Assembly (NCBI GenBank): GCA_037447655.1
Contig: JBBHKE010000333.1
Location: forward strand, 62,001-126,000
Source of the DNA: Zygnema cylindricum
Taxonomy: Eukaryota > Streptophyta > Zygnematophyceae > Zygnematales > Zygnemataceae
Direction: 5' to 3'
DNA: 64,000 nt
Within the stretch, counting starts at the first letter, position 1. The number at the start of each line of letters is the position of its first letter. A model generated the notes under the pieces. The model saw only the letters and a program-made list of their open reading frames with translations, was not told where the DNA came from and ran no database searches. Both the position numbers and the translations under genes were made by a program. Positions 33,665-44,070 of this stretch are shown here, one piece after another.

Positions 33665-35845
33665 TGTTGATATTATTAGATTTTTATGGTTTTTTCTAGG
33701 TCTAAATAGTTCAGTACAAATAAGAAAAGAAAAAAGCAGACAACCTGCCTCAACCTCCTCTCTCTAACCTCCATACTTGTTGTAGTCACTAAGGTATAAA
33801 GAGGATGGTTGAGCCATGGCTGTCATAGCTCAGCATATAGGACTAAAGAGGGACTTATGTAACTCTCAAAAAAAGGTTGAGTTTGGCGAGACTCAAACCT
33901 CTGACCGGCAGAGCGCGGCGTAGCCGTCAGCTCAATCTAGTCTATCGTAGAAGTCCGTTAGGATACATTAGATTTGATAAATATTTAAACAGTGTTAAGA
34001 CCATGAATTCGATTAACGGAATGACCAACGAAAAGACATAGAACCAAGTGTATAAAGTGCGAACATTATCTTGCACAAACAAATGAATAGGACATTTGTT
34101 TCGACGGTTGATATTTAATTTCAGATTTAGTCCGACGGCATATTTCACTGTCGAGATCGTGTAATGGTCGTTTTGGCTTTTATGGACGTGGGTGTTGATA
34201 TTTGAGTATTTTCTAGGTCTTTATAGAAAAAGAGCAAAGGCAGTCTGTCCCTGACTCCCTTCTCCAAGCCCCCACACTTCTTGTAGTCACCGAAGGCTTA
34301 AAAGGGAGCTAGAGCCATGACTGCCTAATCTCACTAGAGAAGACAGGGGGTGGATTAGGTAGATTTATCAAAAGGTACTTGACGGACCCAGGAATTGATC
34401 CTGGTACCTGCCGTCCGTCAAGTTTCCGTAGCCATTAGCTTTAACCGTTAAGTCTAGGACTAATATTACATTATATTGGGTTTGATAAATATATAAATTC
34501 TTAAATGTAGATTAATTCGTTTAACGGAGAATAGATACTTAGTGCATAGATACAGTTTGATTTAGTACGGAGTACGGTATGGGGACGGAACGGATACCGA
34601 GCATTTGTTTTGACAGCGAAACAAATACCGCGCGTCGAGTTTCAGCGGCTTGGATTATAGCCGGTTTTTATCGGACGGCCGCGATAGGCGCCGCGATCAC
34701 GGAAGAAGTACTTTTGGCATTTTACTATATTTGCCACGTCAAATGACACGTGGCGTGATAACATTGGATTACGAGAACTCCAGAGATTACGAAACAAATC
34801 TTGATTTGACACGTGTCGACATTTTGGCCATATTGTACAATGGTCGTACATAAAGTACACCGGCACCTGTACTTCTCTGTACGACACAATAATTTGATTG
34901 GTGCCATACTTCATTAGATAGAGTTTTAGAGGGAAAAAACGACTTAGAAAGTTTTGGGTAGGTAGCTGCCTCTCCTAGAGAGCACCTTGTATAAATGGCA
35001 AACTTTGGCCAGCCATAACTATCGATTTACTTGACCATTTTCAGTGATTTTTTTTTGCTGCGAACTCAGGGGAGTCCAAGCTACACAAGGGTGTAGCCGG
35101 TCAGAGTTTCTACTTGCCACGGTGGCTGCATTTCTAAGGGAAAGTCAAAGTGGGTGAATGTGTCCAAACCTCATATTCTTACTTTGCATTCTGTGGTGGA
35201 ACTGAGCACAGAGAAAGTCTTATTTCACAGGGGTGAAACAATAATGGGTCTTTGATTGTCAAGGGGTCAGTCATTTGGGTTTATATCAACTTGGAGTCGG
35301 CACTATCTAGATAAGTTTCTTTTGGATCTGCGATTTCTGTGGGCAATGGAGCACACAGAGTTTCAGTGGCATGACGTGGCGCCACGCGGAGGGATAACAT
35401 TTGGTCAAAGGATTTCTAGAGAATATAAGGATGAGTTAAAAGTGGACACGCGTCCACTCAATGGCCTTGCCGTACACAAGCTGTACAGAAAGTACATTGG
35501 TCATAGTAACTTTCGGTACCCTACAGTTATTTGATTGGTTCGTACTTCAATAGATAGGGGTTGTGAGAGGGGTTTAGGTCTTAGAGAATTTGGTAGGTAG
35601 TGATCTATCTCCCTTTGAGAGTTTGAATAAACTTGGTATCTTTCCCACATCATATCTTATCGGTCGGTTAGGTGTTTCAGTGATTCTTTTTGCTATGGAC
35701 TCAGGGGAGTCCAAGCTGCAAAGGGAGGCAATCTGACTGTCAGTTTGCCTCTTAGGGCTGCAGTTGTTGTGGCTTGAAGTAGGTTAGTTAAAAACTATTT
35801 AGGGGCTTCCTGAATTTTGTAGTCAATGGAGGACACATATTTGCA
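33665..35845 (+). repeat. B3 5' LTR, interrupted by S1
   Basis: LTR parts 33665-34192 and 35371-35845, about 1003 bp together, ending atatttgca. Antisense B box GGTTTGAGTCT at 33899-33889. The conserved hairpin near 33765-33805 is partly decayed. Confidence 0.85.
34193..35365 (+). repeat. Solo family-C LTR S1 (TSD gtggg/gtggc)
   Basis: An 1173 bp LTR runs from tgttgatatt to gagtttca with no internal region. It sits inside the B3 5' LTR and is flanked by gtggg (34188-34192) and gtggc (35366-35370). U5 is clearly shared with C1. Antisense B box GGATCAATTCC at 34401-34391, T4 at 34373-34370. TATA-like tataaatgg near 34990. Confidence 0.88.
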
Positions 35846-36960
35846 GGATAGGGGCCCACCCTCTGGGGTGCCCACCTTCAATGGATCTGGGTTCATCTGT
35901 TGGGAAGCCATGATGATGGGGGCTTTGTGCGAAAAATGATACTAGGGTATCGTTAGTGGCAAGTGAAAGGACCACCATCGGGAACTTCACCAGGATTTGG
36001 AGGAGTAAGGTTTTTCTGCAGCAGCAACTGCTTCAACGGAGGAGGCAGATGATGGGGACAACAGTTTGTCCCAATAAGGGAAAGAGAACGAGACACCCCT
36101 CACTCCTATTGCCACGGTATTGGAAACTGCGGTTGTGAAGACCGTGGAAAACGATACTCAAAAATGGGAAGACATAAACATGGCTGTTAAGAACTTCATT
36201 CTAAGGCACCTCACTCAAGCCTTGGCCACCACTCATCTTCACATTTACAAACCGAGGAGTTGTGGGTGAGTTTGGTGAAGATCCATAGAGCTGGTACTAT
36301 TCACGAGCTCTAGTTGGCTGAGCAAAAGCTAGTGAGTTACACTTACAAAGGAGGAAAGATGTTAGATTACTGTAATGATCTTTCTTGTTTGTATATGGAG
36401 ATAAAAAGTGTCGGGTGGACAGGTGCTATGAAGACGAAAGTTAATACTCTCATCATGAAGTTACCAGACGAGTACGAGAACATAGTGTACTGAACACAAG
36501 CTATGATTGACCGTTTATGGAAGGGGAATACAGTGGTGCGGATGATACTTGTGCAAGAAAACACCATGGAGATTAAGACAGGAGGAAAGAGCATTCAAGC
36601 TGTAGCTGCATGAGGGGACCGATGGGGGAAGGATCCAAAGAAATTGTACAAAGGGGAAAGAGATCACTCTAGAGGACGGAGGCCCCCAAAGGGCCTTTGT
36701 CATTTTTGCAAAAAACCAGGACACTCTATCACGAATAATGTGAAGCTGTTGCAGTTGAGGCGCCAAGAAAACCGTGGAGGGGGTTCTTTTGGAGGGAAGA
36801 AAAAGTCACTTGTGGTCACAAAGGTGACAAGAGAAACCGAGGACGAGTTCTCTAAGAAGGATGGGGAGTTTCTTCTTGACGAGAGTCTGGAGGAGAATGA
36901 GATCCCTCGAAGACAAAAATGTGCCTTTGGAGCAATTCGAGAAGCTCCACAGGAAGGATG
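35826..36960 (+). pseudogene. gag: B3 gag remnant
   Basis: The ATG at 35826 inside the LTR end reads MEDTYLQDRGPPSGVPTFNG. The PBS at 35846-35860 carries mutations that change VMGPP to DRGPP. The gag domain is scattered over frames with stops to about 36610. The knuckle reads CHFCKKPGHSITNN with the last cysteine lost (about 36697-36740). An acidic tail (LLDESLEENEIPRRQKCAFG) joins protease in an open frame from 36644. Confidence 0.82.
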
Positions 36961-39004
36961 GATCATTGACTCACGTGCATCCATGCATATGTGTCGTGAC
37001 AAGGACCTCTTCACTAAGCTAAGGAAAATCCTTACTGCAGAAATAGAGTATGGGGATGGGAGAGTGGTTACAACAGATCTAGTGGGATCAGTAGATATGA
37101 AAGTCTTAGTGGAGGGTAAGACTTTGATACTCACTTTCTCAGATGTGCTCTATATTCCTCAGCTGATTAAAAATCTTGTCTCCACATCTGTGTTAGATGA
37201 CAAAGAGTTTGATACCTTCACTAGAAAGGGAGTCTTCACAGCTAAGTATGGGGATGAAGTTTACTTCATTGCTGATAAGGGAAGTCAAGGAATATTTAAA
37301 GTTAACATGAGTGATGAAAAGAAGAATGCTTACTATATAGGGGTCCCAAAATTGATGATTTGGCATAAGCGGTTGGGGCATGTGCATTTTGATAGGTTGA
37401 ATTAATAAAAAAAATTGGTATAGTAGAAGGAATTCAGTTTAGTGATAATGAAATGGTGAATGCGTGTAGTGGTTGTGCCCAAGGTAAAGCTAACATACTT
37501 CCTTTCCCTAAAGCCGCCACATAGAGGGGATAAAAGGTACTAGATTTTATCCACACAGACATTTGGGGACCAACATGGGTACCCTCAGTTGGAGGGAAGA
37601 GGTATATGTTGACAATTAAACTAAAACTGAACCCACATAATACCATTGATAGATACAAGGCTCGTTTGGTTGCAAAGGGGTTCACCCAAAAGGAGGGGAT
37701 TGGCTATGAGGAGATGTTTGCTCCAGTTGTTCGATTCTCCTTAGCTTGGCAACAATCGAAGACATGGAAATACATCAGATGAACATTAAGACCGCCTTCC
37801 TCAATGGTGAGTAAGAGGAAAAAACCTTCATGCGGCAACCTGAAGGGTTTGTGGAGAATGGGGAAGAAAACAAAGTTTGCAGGCTCATAAAGTCATTATA
37901 TTGACTTAAGCAGGCTCCCGATAGTGGAATAAAAAACAAGATGAGTTTCATACAAGTCTGGGATATATTCAGATCTGCTCTGACCATTCTATCTCTATGT
38001 TTGAAGATGAGGATGGCGTGATTTTTATTGCAATTTATGTGGATGATCTACTGGTGTTAAGTAAGTCTTTGGAAAAGATCAATAAGTTGAAGAAAGATCT
38101 TAGAAATTGATTTAGCATGAAGGATTTAGGGGAGGCAAAATATATTTTTGAAGTTCAAATGCAAAGAGATAGGGGGAAAAGGATCATTTGACTCACGTAG
38201 AAAGAAGCAATAACAAATATGCTTGAGAAATTCCAAATGGAAAATGCTAACAGTTGTACCACTCCCATGGACTTGAAAAAAGTAAGTGATGGGAGTGTAG
38301 AAGGAGGAGTGATGATCTTAGATGATCAAATGAGTACAGAAGAGAGAGAGTTTATGAAGACTATTCTTTATCGACAGGTCGTAGGAAGTTTAATCTATTT
38401 TATGAATTGTACCCGGCCGGACATAGCGGCAGCAATTGGAGTACTCAGTAGGAAGCTTAATGATCCTAGAAAGAGGGATAGGGAGGCAGCTAAAAGAGTT
38501 ATGAGATATCTGGTAGGAACAAGAGAGTTATCGTTGCATTTGGGAGGGGAGCACACTCACATCACTACTTGGAGTGATGCCAGTTATGAGGACGCACCTA
38601 TGAGAAGATGCACTTCTAGTTATGTGTTGTATGTTGGGGAAGGGGCTTGCAGTTGGAGCAATAAGCAACAAAAGGTTGTTGCTCAGTCTACTATGGAGGC
38701 TGAGTACATGGCCTTTTGTTCTGCTGTGAAAGAGTTGATGTGGGTCAAGTTTTTGCTGCAAGAACTGGGGTATATGAAAATGGGGGTGCATAAAGTGTTT
38801 TGTGTTAATCAAGCTGCCATTGCAATTGCAACAAATCCAAAACATCATTTTAAAGCTAAGCATATGGACATAAGGTTGAGTTTTGTCAGAGAAAAGTTGA
38901 GAATATGATTGTGAATCTTGTATATAAATCAGACGAGGAAATGGTAGCTGATATGATGACTAAACCATGCCTTTTCCCAAGTTAAAATATTGTAGAGAAA
39001 AGTG
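36961..39004 (+). pseudogene. pol: B3 protease, integrase start, RT and RNase H, with deletion
   Basis: The protease site reads WIIDSRAS, so the catalytic DSG is lost (about 36960-36985). The frame is open through WHKRLGHVHFDRL to 37405. Integrase stops abruptly at about 37611 (gacaatt|aaactaaaactgaac), where sequence jumps into RT at [10 protein letters not shown], a deletion of more than 1 kb. RT has stops and a changed LYGLKQAP block but keeps YVDDLLVLSKS (about 38040). The 38219-38908 stretch, with the end of RT and RNase H, is open for 229 codons (TTWSDASYEDAP; the DNQAAI block reads VNQAAI). Confidence 0.85.
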
Positions 39005-39017
39005 TGGACTAAAGTTA

Positions 39018-39824
39018 AAGTTGTTATTCTGAGACAATTACTGGCACTGAAGATGAAGAAGATTCAGCACAGAAGATGAAGAAGATGCAGCAGTAGTCAT
39101 AGTAGAACAAATCAAGAGAGGAAGCTTCCATAAATACCAATGGCTGAACAGAATATTTGACAGACTATAACTTTCAGAAAAAGGCTCCAATGGTCTTGAA
39201 AATTTACCATAGTGTAGATAATAGACAAAGAAATACACAAATAAAATTTCAATCCATTCCGCTGACAGATGTGTGAGATATTTTGAAATGAAATTACATA
39301 AAACTGGGTGTACAGTTTTCATATCATTTGTTCCTAAAAATCAAATTCACTAAGTCCTACTTCTATACACCGAAACTACACTAAACTATACGGAGGTATT
39401 CCAGCCGTACATCTAGCATTCTATCACAACAAATAATTCACTATGAACAAAGTTCTATTCTACCAAATATTTACACCGAAGTTCAGACAACGTAAAGTGA
39501 TAATGATCTAGTCACGCCTCGTCACTATTTTTTGGCGGCGGCTGTCAGCGGTCTGATTAGAGGATTTGGCACCTTAGTACTGACTTCACGAAGTCCCGTG
39601 GTCTTGCCGAATTTCCGTACGTCCACGGAGGACATACACACGCATTCCCTCAAGTAACGACGCGTGTCCTAAGTGTGAATGAACCGTGAACTCCCAACTT
39701 TACTGTCACACTAATTTTGGTAAGTAATGAACCGAACTCAACCAAAAAAAACTTAAGTCCTGAACAGCTCTCTCTCCCTCACAGCTGAGGCATAGAGAGG
39801 ACTAAAGCTTTCTAAAAACAACAG
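39018..39824. other. Unexplained 0.8 kb insert in B3 before the polypurine tract
   Basis: In B6 the RNase H end is followed within about 40 bp by the polypurine tract. In B3 the same two blocks are separated by about 807 bp of unrelated sequence, possibly bordered by aagtta. It contains a short duplicated agcacagaagatgaagaagat motif near 39066-39090. No ORF, LTR or clear terminal inverted repeat was recognised. Confidence 0.6.
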
Positions 39825-39849
39825 AAGTTAGACTAGAAAAAAAGGGGAG

Positions 39850-40856
39850 TGTTGAAATTATTAGATTTTTATGGTATTTTTTAGGTCTATATAGTTCAAT
39901 AAAAATACGAAAGGAAAAAGCAGACAGCCTGCCTCCACCTCCTCTCTCTACCCACCATACTTGTTGTAGTCTCTGAGGGATAGAGAGGGTGGTTGAGCCA
40001 TTGTTGTCCTACCTTAGCAGGCAGGACTAAAGAGTAACTTTTGTCACACTCAACAAAAGGTTGAGTCTGGCAGGACTCGAACCTCTGACCGGCAGAACGC
40101 GGCGTACCCGTTAGCTCTATCGAGTCTGTCATAGAAGTTTGTTAGGATACATTAGGTTTGATAAATATTTAAACAATGTTAAGACCATGAATTTTTTTTA
40201 ACGGAGTGACTAACGAAAAGACATAGAACAAAGTGTTATATAGTGCGAACATTTTCTCGCACGAAACAAATGAATCGGACATTTGTTTCGACGACCGACA
40301 TTTAATCTCGGATTTTATCCGACCGTGTATATCACTCCCAAGATCTTGTAATGGTCACTTTCGCGTTTATGGACGTGGCGTGACGTGGCGCCACGCGGAG
40401 GGATAACATTTGGTCAAAGGAATTCTAGAGAATATAAGGATGAGTTACAAGTGGACATGCGTCCACTCAATGTCCTTGCCGTATACAGGTGGTACAGAAA
40501 GTACATCGGCTGTAGTACCTTTCTGTACCCTACAGTTATTTGATTGGTTCATACTTCAGTAGATAGGGGTTCTGAGAGGGGTTTACGGCTTAGAGAATTT
40601 GGTAGGTAGTGATCTCTCTCCCTTTGAGAGTTTGTATAAACTTGGCATCTTTGCCACATCATATCTTATCGGCTGGTTGGCCGTTTCCAGTGACTCTTTT
40701 TGCTATGGACTCAAAGGAGTCCACGGTGCACAGGGGTGCTGTCAGACTATCAGTTTGCATCCTTGGGGAGTAATTGTTGTGGCTTGAATTGGGTTAGTTA
40801 AAAACTATCGAGAGGCTTCCTGAATTTTGTAGTCCAATGGTGGACATATAATTGCA
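39850..40856 (+). repeat. B3 3' LTR
   Basis: 1007 bp from tgttgaaatt to ataattgca, after polypurine tract aaaaaaaggggag. Antisense B box GGTTCGAGTCC at 40083-40073, T4 at 40058-40055. TATA-like tgtataaac near 40632. Confidence 0.9.
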
Positions 40857-41878
40857 GAAGAAGCTCCCATCCTCCTCAAAGGACTCGTCCTCGGTTTCTC
40901 TTGTCACTTTTGTGACCACAAGTGCATTTTTCTTCCCTCCGAAAAAACCACCTCCACAGTTCTTTTGGAGCCTCAGCTCTGACAGCTTGACACAATCCAC
41001 GATAAAGTGTACCGACTTTTTGCAAAAATGACAAATGCCTTTTGGGGGCCTTGGTCCTCCAGGCTGATCTCTCTCTCCTTTGAATGGTTTCTTCGGATCT
41101 TTCTTCTATCGGTTTCCTCTTGCAGCTAGAGTTTGGATGCTCTTCCCCCCCCTCCTAATCTCAATTGTTTTCTTCTGCACAAGTATCATCGGCACCACTC
41201 TGTTCCACTCTCAGGAACAGTCAGTCATTTCCTATACTCGGTACACTATGTTTTCATACTCGTCCGGTAACTTCATGATGAGAGTGTTAGCTTTCATCTT
41301 CATTGTACCTATCTTCCTGACACTCTTAATCTCCATATAAAAACAAAAGAGTTCATTACAATAGTCTAACATCTTTCCCCCTTTGTAAGAATAATTCCCC
41401 AACTTTTGTTCGCCCAACTAGAGCTCATGAATAGTACCAGCTCTATAGATTTCCACCAAACTTACCCACAACTCCTCGGCCTTGTAAATGTGAAAATGGG
41501 GGGTTGCCAAAGCTTGTGTGAGGTGTCTTAGAATGAAGTTTTTGGCAGCCATGTTGATGTCCTCCCACGTTTGGGTGTCGTTTTCCGCGGTTTTTAAGGT
41601 CGTTGCTCCGGGTGTTCTCGTAATAAGAGCATTTGGAGTAAGAGAGTCTCCTTCTCCTTCCCCTTTTAGGACACACTACTGTCCCTATCATCTGTCCCTC
41701 TGCTGCAGCAGAGGTTGGTTCATCAAACCTTAGTCCACCAAACCCAGGTGGCGTTCCCTGAGGTGGACATTTCACTTGTCCACTAACAATACCCCAGTAT
41801 CATTTTTTGCACAAAGCCCCCATCATCATGGCTTCCCAATAGATGAACCTTGATCCATTAAAGGTGGGTACCCTAGAG
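40857..41878 (-). pseudogene. gag: B4 gag remnant
   Basis: Minus strand from the SRVPTF block at the right end to the knuckle (CHFCKKSVHFIVDC, about 41030-40990) and acidic tail at 40860. Blocks include LIMKLPDEYENIVYRV and EQKLGNYSYKGGKM. There are stops near 41420 and frameshifts. The N-terminus was cut off from its PBS (46311-46325) and LTR by C1. Confidence 0.82.
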
Positions 41879-41883
41879 GGTGG

Positions 41884-43076
41884 TGTTGAAATTTAAGAAT
41901 TTTCTAGGTTTAGAGATTGTAAAATAAAAAGGCAAAAAGGGGACACTGACAACCTACCTCTAACTCTTCACTCAAGTCCCCACACTTGTCGCAGTCACTA
42001 AAGACTTGAAGAGGAGTTAGATCCATGGCTGCCTAGGCTGTCCAAAGTGGACAGGAAGGCAATTCTTAATAGAGTTATCTAAAAGGTATGACGGATTCAG
42101 GATTTGATCTTGGTACCTGTCGTCCGTCAAACTAGCCGTTGGCTTTAACCAACAAGTCTAAATACGGTGCTAGAGTACAATAGGTTTGACAAATATTTAT
42201 ATTTGTACACGTAGACTATTTCGTCTAACGCAAATAGATACGTAATGCATAGATACAGTTTTGTATAGTACGAAGTACGATTTAATGTATTTTATGAAAC
42301 GTATACCGCGCATTTGTTTCGAACGCGAAACAAATATCGCACGTATATTTTCAACGGCTACAATTGTATCCGATTTGATCGGATGGCCACGATAGGCGCC
42401 GCGATCACGGATAATGTACTTTTGGCGTTTTTTAGTCATCGCCACGTCATGGGACACGTGGCGCAACAATGTTGGATTGCGGCGACTCCGGAGATTGCGG
42501 TAACAAATCCGGCTATGACACGTGTCGACATTTTGGCCATGTTGTACAATGGTCGTATAGAAAGTACACCGGCACCTGTACTATTCTGTACGACACACTA
42601 ATTTGATTGGTGCCGTACTTCAGTAGATATAGTTTTAGAGAAGGAATAGGACTTAGAAAATTTTGGGTAAGTAGCTGCCTCTCCCAGAAAGCACCTTGTA
42701 TAAATGGCAAAATTTGGCCAGCCATAACTTTCAATTTACTTGACCATTTTCAGTGATTCTTTTTGCTACGGACTCAAGGGAGTCCAGGCTACACAGGGGA
42801 GTATTCGGTCAGAGTTTTTTTTTTGCCAAGGTGGCGGTATTTCTAAGGGAAAGTCAAAGTAGGTGAATGTGTCCAAATCTCATATTCTAACTTTGCATTC
42901 TGTGGTGGAACTCACCACACAGAAAGTGTTATTTCACAAGGGTGAATCTATATTTGGGTTTTGATTGTCAAGGGGTCAGTCATTTGGGTTTATATCAACT
43001 TGGAGTCGGCACTTTCTAGATAAGCTTCTTTTTGGATATGCTTACTCTGAGGGCCAATGGAGGTCTTAGAGTTTCA
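41884..43076 (+). repeat. C1 5' LTR
   Basis: 1193 bp, tgttgaaatt to gagtttca. Hairpin 41964-42017 around the conserved loop. Antisense module 42160-42081 (A-box-like TAGACTTGTTGG, B box AGATCAAATCC with one change, T4). TATA-like tgtataaatgg near 42698 followed by the inverted repeat tggcaaaatttggcca at 42705-42720. Confidence 0.93.
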
Positions 43077-44070
43077 AGTTATGGGCCCACCATCTAGGGT
43101 GCCTATGTTTGATGGAACAGGCTTCACTTATTGGGCGTTTAAAATGGAGGGATTGCTTTTCGAGAAGCACTTATGGGGAATTTTTGCGGGACAAGTGAGA
43201 TGTCTGCCACCTGGCTTTGGAGGAGCTTACTATGGAGATTCATCTGAGGATGCCCAGAATATCAATCGGAGTTCAGATGCAACGGAAGGTGAAGGGAAAA
43301 ATCTTTCCGTGGATGGGGAAATATGGGAGAAGGAAAAAGAGACACATATGGTGAGAGGAGCTAGGCTCTCAGCTATGGTACCACATGTAGGGATTAAAAC
43401 TGAAGAAAATGACAGAAAAATATGGGAATACAAAAACACTATAGCAAAACATCTCATACTTAGATATGTGTCTAAGTCGATAGATATCACTCTTTTAAGT
43501 CTAACCAAGTCCTCAAAGATACGGGAAGCACTAATTCAGATTTATAAGAGTGAGACTATTCAGAGGCAGCAATTAGTAAAACAAGAAATAGAGGCCTACG
43601 TTTATAATGGCGGTAGCATGATAGAGTTTTGCAATGATATTGTTGCGTTATATGTTGAGCTAGCTAGTGCGGGATATGTAGAATCTGAGGAGAGTAAGAT
43701 TAATACTCTACTTATGAAACTCCCAAGTGAGTACGAAAACATCATTTGTCGTATGCAGGCAATGGATGGCTCCTCATGGACTTGGAGCTTTACCATGGGG
43801 ATAATTCTTGTAAGGGAAAGCATTTTGGAGCTTCGTAGGGGAAAGGACAGGGTCATTGCATTTTCAGCTGGTGGTGATTGGCGGAAGCGTGATGAGAGGA
43901 ACGGCGGTGACGAGCGGAAGCGTGATGAGAGGAACGGTGGTGACGAGCAGAAGCGTGATGAGAGGAACGGTGGTGACGAGCGGAAGCGTGATGAGAGGAA
44001 AAAAGACAAAGGTAAACCTTATCGGAACTTTGGTGGAAAAAGAGGGAGAGGAAAAGACACGAGGCTTTGA
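43057..44070 (+). CDS. gag: C1 gag, intact 337-codon ORF
   Basis: The start ATG at 43057 lies 20 nt inside the LTR. The frame passes through the PBS (43077-43091, agttatgggcccacc) and reads MEVLEFQVMGPPSRVPMFDG, like families A and B. It has the UBN2-like gag domain (SETIQRQQLVKQEIEAYVYNGGS, LLMKLPSEYENIICRMQ) and then a very charged tail of four 11-residue repeats of the KRDERNGGDE type (about residues 274-315), a likely RNA-binding region. The stop at 44068-44070 comes just before the zinc knuckle, which lies in the -1 frame. This is the only gag in the window with a fully open frame from the LTR start. It should assemble particles and bind element RNA. Confidence 0.85.
   Translation: MEVLEFQVMGPPSRVPMFDGTGFTYWAFKMEGLLFEKHLWGIFAGQVRCLPPGFGGAYYGDSSEDAQNINRSSDATEGEGKNLSVDGEIWEKEKETHMVRGARLSAMVPHVGIKTEENDRKIWEYKNTIAKHLILRYVSKSIDITLLSLTKSSKIREALIQIYKSETIQRQQLVKQEIEAYVYNGGSMIEFCNDIVALYVELASAGYVESEESKINTLLMKLPSEYENIICRMQAMDGSSWTWSFTMGIILVRESILELRRGKDRVIAFSAGGDWRKRDERNGGDERKRDERNGGDEQKRDERNGGDERKRDERKKDKGKPYRNFGGKRGRGKDTRL
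43876..44006 (+). repeat. 33-bp coding tandem repeat in C1 gag
   Basis: About four units of a 33 bp sequence containing gatgagaggaacggyggtga, encoding KRDERNGGDER-type repeats. The units are nearly identical, which suggests recent expansion. They are absent from the gag of families A, B and D. Confidence 0.9.

Larger units (their letters stand above)
33665..40856 (+). mobile_element. Copia element B3, complete ends, internal deletion
   Basis: LTRs are 33665-35845 (containing solo LTR S1) and 39850-40856. Flanks gaata (33660-33664) and gaaga (40857-40861) look like a one-mismatch target duplication in B4 gag. The internal region lost most of integrase and the start of RT at about 37611. It carries an unexplained insert of about 0.8 kb before the 3' LTR. 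Confidence 0.88.

Noticed and set aside
43876-44006. CRISPR-like short repeats
   Set aside because: The 33-bp units are contiguous, without spacers, and encode an in-frame protein repeat in a eukaryotic retrotransposon gag.
43602-44009. Serine/phenylalanine-rich repeat protein on the minus strand
   Set aside because: It is the antisense shadow of the C1 gag repeat.
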